Source: Acanthaster planci
Lineage: Eukaryota; Echinodermata; Asteroidea; Valvatida; Acanthasteridae
DNA: 64,000 nucleotides
NCBI RefSeq assembly: GCF_001949145.1
Contig: NW_019091381.1
Location: 894,467-958,466 of the forward strand
Reading direction: 5' to 3'
A program made the translations under genes and the position numbers. The notes under the pieces were generated by a model. The model worked only from the letters and a program-made list of their open reading frames with translations, made no database searches and was not told the DNA's origin. Positions 1 through 12,500 of this stretch are shown here, one piece after another (position 1 is the first letter of the stretch; the number at the start of each line of letters is the position of its first letter).

Positions 1-317
1 TGAACAAAAGACAGTTGTATAACACCGTACAATCTGGGCTCTGTTCACAAGGCTGCAGGCCTGGTTGAAATACTCGGACGTCAATGAAGGTCACCTGTCA
101 ACTTAGAGTAGTGCCTAAAGATTACTTCGTGCGGCTATAAATGACCGTTAAATGGAATAATGAATTTTTGAAGGATTTTGAAAATGGAAAAAAATGATAG
201 TCATGCCGGCCCAGCATCATCAATGTTGCAAAATGCCCCGGCACGAAGTGGTTAATCCACTACTACAGTTAGCATATATCAAGATTGAATATTTTGAATT
301 TGTCTTTTTCTGTTCAG

Positions 318-587
318 GGGAACCAACATTCATCATGGAGCCCAGGAACACGACTGCTGACCAGGGCTCAACCATCAAACTGCACTGCCTAGTGGAAGGG
401 GAACCCAAACCAACGATCAGCTGGCTTAAGGATGGTTTCCTTATCTATCCTGGTCAGAGAATCGCCATCTTGCCTAATAAGACGTTGGTTATTGTGGCTG
501 CTAAACGAGAAGACACCGGCCGATATGTCTGTCAGGCCACCAACTCAATGGGCCCTCAGTCTGTTGGGGTCAATGTCATTATAAGAG
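318..587 (+). CDS. HMCN1: Hemicentin exon: I-set Ig domain
   Basis: This exon codes for a complete Ig domain of 90 residues, with phase 1 at both ends. Visible landmarks are the first cysteine in [16 protein letters not shown], the core tryptophan, and the DTGRYVCQA motif with the second cysteine. It is preceded by a TTTCTGTTCAG acceptor and followed by a GTAAGT donor. It is the last Ig domain before the TSP1 block. The ORF continues through the donor for about 70 codons by chance. Confidence 0.93.
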
Positions 588-3500
588 GTAAGTCCAGCTT
601 TCAAACTTGGCATGGCATCATGGCTTGCTTTCACCTTTTTAAAATTTTTGATAACTTAGTCTTTAGGTTAGGGGTTGATATTTGTTTACATGTTGCAACC
701 TCATTCAATGATGTGAGGTGGTTCTTAATTCAAGTGCTTAAATGGAAGCCATTCATAATATGTAAGACTCTATATTGGATAAACGTATCGTCAAATTTAG
801 GAGAGTAACTATGAAGCAGATTGCGTTTGCTTTGCTTTTTATGTCAGTGTTGCTCAATGTCTGACATACTTAGCAAAATTGTTAATTTCTCATTTGAAGT
901 TTACATAGTTCTGAAGCTTTCATTAGTTAATTAAAAAGGTACCTGAGATATTTTCATGATCATACCTCTAAGATATTCTTTGTCTTAAGGAAAGGAAACT
1001 AGTTTCATTATTGATCGTATTTTCTCGGTACAGTTACATTGTTGCTCAGAAAATTTTCACTCAAGAAAAATAACAGGTTTTGCAAAGTAGTTGATTAATG
1101 GCAACATCTAAGAGATCGAATATTTTTCGGCATGTTTGTAGAATTTAGCTGAAGTGTTTGCAAGGCTGGAGTGATACATGTGGGCTTGGCTTATAAAGAT
1201 TGTGTTGTGGTTTGTCTCAGTGTAGCCTGTCGTCTGTTATTTCATGGATTGTGCTGTTTTTCATCACATTAGTTATGTTCTGTTGACAAATTTGTTTGCT
1301 CTTCATGTAATCAGGTTTTGTAAAAATATCATGTAAATCAGACTTTCAGTGTCAAAATGCACAAGAGAAAGTCTCAAGCAGTTTTGAATAACCTTATTTT
1401 TGGGGTTTGGGTGAAACTAGTATGGTATTAACTGATGACTGAACGTATTGTGAGAATTGATCATTATAATGCATCCATTTGGAACTGTTTGTTTTGTCCA
1501 TAGTTCAGATTGTGTGTTTGTCTGTGCTTCAGCTTTCCATCTCTTTGTTACTCTGTCCCCATTGACATATTCCTCCACTGTGTGGACTTTTTTGTGTGTT
1601 TGTTTCAGTTTTTGTCTGTTTGTTTGTTACCCATTTCCATCAGCATGTTTGTTAGTTGTTAATACTGCATTTGTGGTTGTTAGTGACTTGACCGTCCTTT
1701 GTCCGTTCTCTGTCTGTCATTCAGCTTGCTTGTTTGTCTCTCGTCTCATCTCACGTCTTTCTGTCCCTTTCATGTTTGCCTGTGCATTGCTGTTATTGAA
1801 TGTCGCTTACATTTTGACGTTATTTTCTTAGTGCATGGACAGTTTTCAGAATGGGGCCAGTGGGGTGAGTGTAGTAAAACGTGCGGTGAGGGTGCACACC
1901 AACGACGTACCAGACAATGCAACAATCCGACCCCAGCTAATAACGGCCGGCAGTGTTCAGGGCCGTCAACTGATAACAGAGAATGTATTCTGCCAATGTG
2001 CCCTAGTAAGTTAGCCAAGAAATCAACCTTCAACAAAACTCCACTTCCTACTAGACAATTTCTGAAAGTATTTTCAAATTTCTTTTCAGATCAGAACTTT
2101 AATTTCTTGCCCTTTCTTGTTTATATGGCACTTTACATTTTACACCCTAATGGTTTCAATATGTCTTCCCCTCTTGATAAAAGTTTACCAAAAATGCACC
2201 TTTGGCAGAACTCACACACTAGATAAAATCTCCTCCATCCAAGAATAATTGTCTATTCCCTGCACTGTCTTGTTTCAGGCACTTCATATGTACTCAATAT
2301 TGTAGTTGCCCTTACATTGGAATTATCTGTCCTCTCATTCCAGAGTTCCAATAATACTTGCACTACAACCTGAATTTCCCAAATAATGTCACCTAATTTA
2401 CAATATCAATTTGATTTCTTTTAATCCTTTCAGGTTAATCTAAACTCATTTGGATCCTTTATTAGTCTATCCCCAACCAACTTCCCCCAGTTCCTCAATG
2501 ACATTCCCAGAATTACTGCTACTTCCTTTCCCATTCAGTTATTGAAATCCATCTTTTCAGAAGTAACAAAAACTTAAAACTTTTTCTGAGAACACTGATG
2601 TCTTCTCCCCATAATCTAAAAGCTGAACCCTGAATTTTTGAAAAAAATGTGAATTTTTTTCCTAAACAATTTTAAAATCCATGCATGAGCGTTAATATGT
2701 GATTGCTGCAGGGAATGCATGACCCTAATTTTTAGCCTAACCATCTCTGCATGTTGCTTTTTTTTTTAAGACCTTGGACTAATGTTAACCAAGAGACTAA
2801 CAGCACGGCATGTGTGACAACAGAAAATTGACAGAGCATTGTGATCTGTACTTCTTATTTGGAACCATGATGTGGTAGTTGTCAGGGTAACTGGAGATTT
2901 TGAATTTCAGAACTCAAAGATATCCTGTGAATTGACCATCTTGTTGACACTTTACAGTTGGATCTTTTAAAGTTTTAATTACCTCTCAGCTCAATTTTGA
3001 ACTACTTCCCATAACTTTTGAATCCGTATGATTGCCACTTCAGAGTTTGAGTTCAGTACGGTGTTGCTCAAAAGTTATGCTGAATTTAGATTTGGTTTTA
3101 CTGATATTGAGGTTGGAATATCACCTTTGAAACATGAGTGACTTTAGCAGAACCAGATGGGATAAACTCTCCCTGCAGATGAATTCTTTTCTTCAAAAAA
3201 ACTAGGTTTAACAGTAGCAATTGAAGGAAGTCTTGTTATAATTCTGCATTATTGGTTTTGTCATCTCCCAACCATTCTTGAAATCAAAAATTTAATGGCA
3301 AGCATCGCTCATTTAGGTAGTGAAATTAACACTGCTCTCTCCACTGGACCAAATGTTATCCCTCAGTCGATGGCAGATGGAGCACCTGGCAACCTTGGGG
3401 GGAGTGCTCTGTTACATGTGGCACTGGGATTCGAACCCGAGTCCGTTATTGTGATAATCCACCACCACAGTACAATGGTAGAGGATGTGATGGAGCTCCC

Positions 3501-6500
3501 AACCAACAGGCTGACTGCATTATGAGGAATTGCCCAGGTGAGAATGGTGTCCAAATGAGAATTTCATAGTGTAATGAGTTATGGTATTTTTTTTCTTTGC
3601 ACACTGAAACATACAATTTTTTTGAAGGTGTTTTTAACCTCTAAGTTAAAGTTATGTTGTCACACATGGGTGAAGCATTAAACAAATTATTACCAACAAA
3701 ATTTTGCATTTTAACCATTAAACACAGACCAAGTTTTAGTGACCATTTGTCAATCATTGATTTGAGTCGACCTGGTAACCTATGCTCCTGAGTACCATGC
3801 CAAATCAGCCAAAGATTGACAAATGGTTGCTAAGCAAATGTAGCCAGTGCTTGTTTCCTGCAACTATTCATCTTGGCTTATTCAAAACAAAAGCTGTTAC
3901 TATTAATAGTCTATGATGTCATAACCTTACAGTGGATGGGAGGTACGGTCCTTGGACCAATTGGCAGCCGTGCAGCACAACATGTGGTAATGGTGAACAG
4001 ATTCGAACCCGACAGTGTAACAATCCACCACCACAGAACTTTGGGCGAGATTGTTTGGGACCCGCTATGCATAAGAGAATGTGTTCAGAAAGAGATTGCC
4101 CAGGTAAGATTGGAATGGAAAAAAGACAAATAATAACAAAAGGAAAATGGTCAAATAACTTGGCGAATAGAGAAGGAAGTTTTGAATACTTAAAATAGTT
4201 CATTTTGGTTTTCATTGTGTTGTCAGAAGAAAGCCATCTAAAACAACAGGCAAAATGTTCGGATTAAATCACATTAGTTGGTGATTCGTCTAAAGCAACA
4301 GGCAAAATGTCTGAATAAATCACATTAGTTGGTGATTCGTCTAAAGCAACAGGCAAAATGTCTGAATAAATCACATTAGTTGGTGATTCGTCTAAAACGA
4401 CAGGCAAAATGTTCGGATTTAATCACATTAGTTGGTGATTCATCTAAAACAACAGGCAAAATGTCTGAATAAATCACATCAGTTGGTGATTCGTTCTGAT
4501 TGAAACGTAGCTGGAGGAAACCAACAATTTCAAAATTTCCAAATAATACATGATAAGCTAAAAGCAAGATCTTGTGGAGAGATAAAACGTTTTCTGTTTG
4601 CATTGTAGTGGATGGTCGCTGGAATGAGTGGTCAGCCTGGACAACTTGTACACGTTCCTGCAATGGTGGCTTGCGAACAAGATCACGAACATGTCAAGCC
4701 CCACAGAATAATGGCAGAGACTGTGTTGGGAACAACATTGAACAAGACATCTGCAACGTTGAACGCTGCCCAAGTAAGAAAATCAGTCTTTGAAATTTCC
4801 AACAGTTACAATTGGAGGCAGTCTGTTTTATTAATGAGGCTGCAAAACGAACATTTTGAAAAGAGACAGCTCTTCACCCAATGACAAAATGGCAATCATT
4901 GGCCTTGGCTTTTATGATTGTTCTTTTGACCTTTGACCTCTTGTTTGATATAGTCCACGGTAATTGGTCTCCATGGGAGGCGTGGACAAGCTGCAGTGCC
5001 TCGTGCGATGGTGGGCGACAGTATCGATCCCGTTCTTGTACTCGTCCTGCTCCACAATACAATGGCAGACGCTGTCCTGGCAAATCTCAGGAAGTCCGAA
5101 ACTGTAACCAGGAGGAATGCAGACGTAAGTATCATCATACATTTTATCTTTGCACCAAACTTTCCCATTGGTTAGTTGGCATTAGTCACACAGCTGCCTT
5201 TCCAGCAGCAAGACTTACTACAGTAGTTTGCCTTCATTTAAGTCAATTATTAATTACACAGACCTTATGCCATTATTTCTTCACAAAAGTATTCTTTAAT
5301 AGTGCAAAATTGGTGTAACATTAATTTCAAAAACTTACAGACAAGAGTTGGATCAATTGTGCAGAGCAGAATCTCAAGGAAGATTGGTCAATTATTTAAT
5401 CTTCTAGGGAATGGTAACTGGAGTCCTTGGTCAGCATGGAGTCCATGTTCTCAGACGTGTGGGGACAGTGAGAGTATCAGAGAACATACCTGTGACAATC
5501 CAGCCCCAGCTAATGGTGGCTTGCCATGTGTTGGTCCTCGGACACAAGTCAGGAAGTGTAATGTCCCATCATGCATAGGTAAGAACAACAAAAGTGCAGT
5601 ATGGAGCTCCAAAGTGTGACGTTATTTTGAACCAAGAAGTGCAGTGTAAACGAATGGAGTATGCACAGGCATTGGTTCATGTGCTGGTTCTCAGGCTAAT
5701 GCATTATTATGCATGCAATATATTCACTTCAGTACTCTGCACACAGTGAGGGAAAAAAAGAGATGAGACCTGGAAGATGTCATCTCCAATCTTAAAAAAA
5801 TGTGTCTTCACTTTGCTGAGAAGCGCTCTCAGGGTACAGGTGCACATAGTCAATAAGAGGTACCTCTGAATGTACAAAATTCAGAAATACATCGTGATTA
5901 TTTCTTGTCTTCAGGAGGCCCAATTGAAGCTGTGGCCCAAGTATCCGGTAACATTAACGGAGAAGAGTTTGGTACAACCCTGCTCATCTCTAATGTCTCA
6001 TCTGAGACTCAAGGCTTCAGTCTAGTCAGAGCAAGAATGTACGACATACCGGCCTCTGTTGGTGAGTACAGCCACATTCCTTGCCCAGCTCTTTAAACTT
6101 AGGTTGAAAGCTAGATTTGTATTAAACTTAACAAGTGATGCTAATGAGTGCGAATTCTTAATCAGTGAGGTGATAGTGGGGCATATGTCTGATTTGCCTT
6201 GTCAGATGTGAGGAATTTCATCAGCATTACGTGAACTTTTTAGTGGCATATGGATAAATGCAACATGCACGAATTACGGGCCATGTTGCAATAAAACTCC
6301 TGTTTTGAGTTGTTTAGAAAAGTAAATGTCAGTAGAGTTATTAAAAAAGGGAATATTGAAAACATGTTGCTGATGACCTCTTTCTTGCGTTTCTAGTGTA
6401 ACTTCCAGAGAACATTTAGTTCTAGAAAATGTGGCGAGTTTCAAGTCTGTTGTTTCCTTGGTAACCAGTTTCCATTATTTTTATTTATGTTTGTCAGGTT

Positions 6501-9500
6501 ATGCTCTGCGATATCTGATCTCTTTAATTTCACCCATCTATTGGACCAGTGCCTATGAAGTTGGTGATGCCATCAATGGCTATACACTCACCAAGGGCAA
6601 CTTTGAACGAGAAACTGAAGTAGTCTTTGGATCAGGTAACCAGTTTTTCAAACGGCCGTATCTAGTTGCGCAATGATTGTCAGATGCCAGATGATTAGGT
6701 TAGGAGTTTAACAGTTAGGATGTAACATTTTGTGTGTTGTAGATCTCCACTAAGGACAAGGTTGTGGGTATGTTCCACCCGACTTCAAAGTGCAAATGAT
6801 ACTTTCTGATACTGTCCAACTAATGCTACTGATAATGAGGGGGTTGGATAGGTCCAAGCTCTTGTTGTAGGTTTCATGTACTGATTATTGTCAACATTGG
6901 CATAGGTGAAACCATGAGGATTACGTACCGAGTGACAGGCGTAGATGCAGATGGCGTCCTGAAACTGAGTATCATCGTGACTGGTGAAGTTCCCGAGTTC
7001 TACCCAGAGGACCAAGTCATCTTTCTTCCTTATGATGAGGATTATATCCAGACAGGGCCGGGTGAGATCTTTGCCCAATCCCGACGAGTCTTTACGGTTA
7101 ATGGTATCCCCATACCCTATGCCTGGAAGCATCTGATTAGCTACGATCAATCCGGTGTGAGAATGCCATTCTTGGTGGAGACACTGAAGGCAAGAGGACT
7201 GCAGGGGAACTTCAAGCCAGCAGAGCAGATGATGGAATATGGCCTGCAAGTCTCCATACATGAAGGTTAGACATTCTGCCTTCAGCAAAATTTGTCTTAT
7301 TTGCTGTCGATTAAAATCTGCAGGTCATTGAAATCATATCTTACAAAGAGAGGCCAGTTATTAAAGGCTCTAAACCAGAAATTTCAGGGGAAAATGTTTT
7401 GAAGATACGAGTTGATATTTTTGTTTTCTGGTAGACTTGTTCAGAGATACCACAAAAAATCTTTCAAAAGTTGGTTACATTTTGTTACATATTTCTGCTG
7501 CTCTTTTACTTATCTCTCAGTATTTTGAACATTCAAATGCAGTTTTTTTTCCTGTAAAACAAAGATTGAAGTTTGGGTCTCAATTGTTGATCGGTCTGCC
7601 TTTTTCTGAAACTTACAGAAGCTTAAAAGATTGATTTACTTGATTGGTTGGACTCAAATAAATCTTTTGTCATGGATTTGATTGACTGCAATGCAGGTAG
7701 CCCAAGTAACCAGTGCCCACAAGGATTCTACTTCGACCAATCAGGACCCTTTTGCAGAGGTTGGTAGCCATATTCTGATTTCTCTTCAAGTGGTTTTTCC
7801 CCAAGGTTCTGCACCTAACATCCATCAAACCCAAAACAACCAGCACTCACTCTACTACCCCTGCCTATTTCTCTCATCAACCCTCTCCCAGATACTGTCT
7901 TGCACAATAACTTTTCTCTACTGCTCTGAAATATAGACTGGACCTCGCTACAAATATTATGTCAAGATAAAGACCATGTTCCAGCTTGGATACCACTTTC
8001 TCAGGGGTCGTTCAAAAATTATTCTTCAATCGCACACTTTACATGCATTCACTCCATCACAGATGAAGACGAGTGTGCACAAAGTGGAACGTGCCACCAC
8101 CGATGTAGGAACACACCTGGCAGTTACGAGTGCTCATGTTTAAGAGGTTACAAGTTGGATCGCAACAACAGGTGCTCTGGTAAGAAATGAGTCGGTAGAC
8201 TTTCCCACTTTGTTTTTTCCACCTTCCCTCTATGCCAGCATACCAAAAGGCCATGGGAGAAGTTGAAACAAGGTAAGATCACTGAATATTCATTGACTTA
8301 TGTCGATAACTTTGTCTGATTGACTGTCAGAGTGTTGGCTGGCCCCATCCAACAGTCTGTTTTCTTGGAAGTGCAGTTAAGTGTTTGCAATTACATTGAA
8401 TGCATTAAATTCTTTCCTAGACATTAATGAATGTGAGGCAAAGCCACAACTCTGCTCAGCCAATCAGGATTGTCAGAACATCCCTGGCAGTCATCTCTGT
8501 TTAACCAGTTGCAGAGCAGGTTTCAGGAGACTACCAACAGCTCTGACATGCAGTGGTGAGTAACACTTTGGAAAAGAATCCCAAACAGAAGACAAAAATA
8601 CTGAGTGAAAAATCTGTCACATTTTCTTGAGGATAGATGGAAGAGTTAAAAAGTTAAGCACCCATCAACCAGTCTGCATACAAAAATATCCATCCCTGGC
8701 AATTCAGATTTGTAGGACGTATATTTCATTTTAAATCCTCTGAAGAATGTTTGGTATTTGTCTTTGCTCACAGTGTGTTAAAAGTCAATAAGACAAAGTT
8801 TCTTGACATGGATTTTTCTCTCTCTTGTCTGACATTAGATGTTAACGAATGTGAAGATATAGATGATTTGTGTGATCATCAGTGTCAGAATACCTTGGGT
8901 AGCTATAGATGTAGATGTAACCGTGGCTTTGAGCTGCAAGGAGGAAGCCGATGTGTAGGTAAGAAGACTGAGAAACATACAGATAGCCTTTCTGAAACCT
9001 GTTTGCAAGTTCCAACAATTTCGATCAACAAATTGTCAACCAACGGTTGATTTCAACTGGTAATCTATGCATGAAATATATACTGGGTACCAGGCAAAAT
9101 CGACTAGTGGTCAACAAATCCAACTTGCCTGTAATAGAATGAAATGATGGAATTCAAACCCATATCTGGGTGTACTTTACATATTTGCAATCATTCCGAT
9201 TCCAGTGCTAGACTGGACAAGTAGAGGAAAATTTCATCACATGATTTCATGATTTGAAAATTTAGGAAAGTGATCAGATGTTATCCTGAAAACGTAAAGC
9301 AAGATTTGCAAAAATGTAGAGCATTTGTGCAAAGTCCAACTGCTGTCATTTTTGTTCTTGTGTTAGACATTAACGAGTGTGAACGACCCGATGCATGTGT
9401 ATCCAGAGATCAGCAATGTACCAACACACTTGGAAGCTTCACTTGCATAACTGTTTGCCAGAATGGTTTTGAAAGGGCACCTAATGGATCCTGTGCTGGT

Positions 9501-12500
9501 AAGGATGGAAAACAAATCAGCCTGGTGTCCTATCCACATGTTGGCACCGTACTAAAAGCTCCTTTGGCAGTCATGTAAATTTTGGAAATACAGTTGAACC
9601 TTGTTAATAACAGCACTGTTAATATAAGACTCTGCTTATAACAAGGACATTTTGAGGTCTCAATCTTTTGTTTTTCATCTTTTTCATTCCGGATACTGCA
9701 AGGTTTTTCTTATAACAAGGTAATTTGCCAAGTCTGGAGGACCCCTTACTAACAAGGTTCAACTGTACTTTTCGGGCCTTATTCTGAATATGAACAAATA
9801 GACTGTGTTTCAAATTGTTTCATTCATAAACTCGCATTTTGGGGGGCCAGTAAGTTTAAATTTCATTCAGTCTTGTATGATTTCATGTTTAAAGCAATAA
9901 TTTTCACAAAAGACCTTTTATTTCAATTTTTCAATAAGGACCTTTACTTTGCTGAACAAAAAAGGTTTGAAAGTGAACTTCTTCCATTTTTGCTTGTTTT
10001 GGTTGATTTGATGACAAAAGACTTTGGGATATGCTCTACAGATCTTCATAGAATTCACAAATACCTCCTGCATATTTTTCCCCACTAGATATCAACGAGT
10101 GTTCAAATCCCATATGGAATCGTTGCTCTCGTATTCAAACTTGTAAGAACACCTACGGTGGCTATACTTGCCTGTGTCCCAGAGGATTCAGAAATGACCA
10201 GCAGACAAATATATGCCTTGGTGAGAGACTTGAGAATACCAAATTAAATAAGTTTCAAGACGTAAGCACGGGTTTTGCCCTTAAAGAGACATATATTCAG
10301 CTCGTGAATTTTTGACAAGATCTCAAACAAGCACTGAGTACATGTATACAGTGTTCATTAACCCTCACCGTCCTCAATCCTTCACCTGTTGGAGGACTGA
10401 GGACTGTTAGAGTTAAAATATGTCGATATAAGGGCAAAACTCATACTCAAAATTAAATCAAATAAGTGTCTTAAAATAAAATTCAAGTCCACACTTGAAA
10501 CCTCTAAATGTTTGTCTCATCTCTTTGATTAATTCAAAAATCTATAGCTGTACTGAATATTTCAAATCTTTAGATATTGGTGTATTGAAAAGAATGGAAG
10601 ACTTAAATTGAAGAGCATTGTTACATTTTGAAAACCTTATAAAATTTATCAAGGGTCAGGATGAATGGTTGTGTGGGTTTCACATTGTCACTTCAGCTAT
10701 CTAATTCCCCACCACACCTCCTCATAAACCTTTTCAATGTGTTTCTTTATTGTTTACCTAAGATATTAACGAGTGTCGTGACAGCCCTTGTAGCTACGAG
10801 TGTCGTAACACTAGGGGGAGTTACGAGTGTATCTGCCCAGAAGGTATGCTGAGGTTGAGCGACCGTAGGACATGTGTGGGGAGAGCCGTAGGTCCAAATG
10901 AACAATTGATTGTTCCTACTCAACGGCCAGAGATTTGCAGTCTGGGTTACCAGCTTGTCAACAATGTATGCATTGGTAAGTGGATACCAGTGAGTGTAGC
11001 CAGTCGCCATCTTGAAATGTACCCTTAAACTTGTGCAAATCTTGGTTTATTTTTGCAATTACACAAGTATACCGTCTTGCATCTGTAATGATTTTGGAGA
11101 GAACTCCATTGGACACAGTTCTACTCTCCTTGCCTGCAACATCTGTGATTTATGCTTTTTCATCCCCGCTTAGTTCTTTGTACTTTGATTCAGTCAAATT
11201 GGATTACAAGCAACAGACTCTCATGAGAATAAACTCTTCCATTTATGCTGTTCCTCCAGATGTTGACGAATGTCAGGTGGGTCGTCAACGGGGCCACAGT
11301 TTCTGTCAGGGAACTTGTACGAACACAGAGGGAAGTTATACTTGTTCCTGCCCTGCAGGTTACAGGCTGAGCGAGGACAAGACCAACTGCAGAGGTAAAC
11401 TTATCAACAAATAGTACTATTTAAATTGTTCATATATATTCAAGTGAGGACTTTCAATACGGGCGATTCACAATAGTGTGCCACCAAGAGTTAATGCATT
11501 AGCCAATCACAACACAAGAAAACTATGAACTCTTTCCAAGCACACATTGGGTCGACAGATTTCATGCACTGTGACGGGCCAACGCGTTGCAAGTTCCTGG
11601 TGGCGCACTATTGTGAAACGCCCGTATTGAATGTGCACTGTACTCATCTCTGTGCTAAAAAGTTGAAGGCAAGGTCATACTTCAGGCTAATGTGAAAGGG
11701 AAGTGCTTTTGATGTTGCAAAAGATGTACAGGAAAATTTTGCTCAAGTTGAAATGTGTTCAACTTTTACAAATTCACTGCTGGAGTATTTGATATGACAT
11801 CACAAAGTTGTGTTTATGTTCACTTTCACACGAAGAATGAACCTGCCTTTAGTCAACCCAAGTACGTTATATTTACAATGTTTAGCGGTATGTGTTACAA
11901 CACAGTCACTTAAAAGCATTCAAATTGACAGTTGATTTCTTTGTAGTTCTTGAACTTGCAGAAGCTGTATTTTAGCAGGAATTTTTCCAGAAGATAGCTG
12001 TTGTGCTAAAGTGAAGAGGATATTGGCAACACACATTGATAGATTGGATGTTAATGAAATTTATTTATCTTTTGTTGAGGAATGGACAGCTTGCACTAAG
12101 ACATCAAAATCTCATCATTTTGTAGATATTAACGAGTGCAAATCAGACCGATGCGGACGAGATAGGATGTGCTTCAACACCTTAGGAAGCTACGAATGTG
12201 TTTACGTCCCATGTCCAAGGTTCTATCGAAGAGCTGAACTACAAACCTCAGAAGGCACTCAGTTCAGGTAAGAGGGAAAAAAGGCCTGAGCTCATTTTTA
12301 CGAAGTTGCAACAGGAAAACCAAAGAAATCACTTTTTTCTTGTCAAATGTCTGAATTTACAAAAACTGAGGAATTTGTCTCGTTTGTCATAGTTGCATTA
12401 AAGAGTGTCCCCGCAATGCTCCTGACTGCTACGATCTTGAAGATTCCATCCGTTATAAGACTTTAGCCCTGGCCAGAGATTACAGCGATGGATGGCCGAC

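Noticed and set aside
1457-1831. 124-codon + strand ORF upstream of TSP1 repeat 1
   Set aside because: It arises from TTTGT/TCTG low-complexity intron sequence and ends in the polypyrimidine tract of a good acceptor.
6785-7288. 167-codon - strand ORF
   Set aside because: It is antisense to the hemicentin G2F exon and has no motif support.
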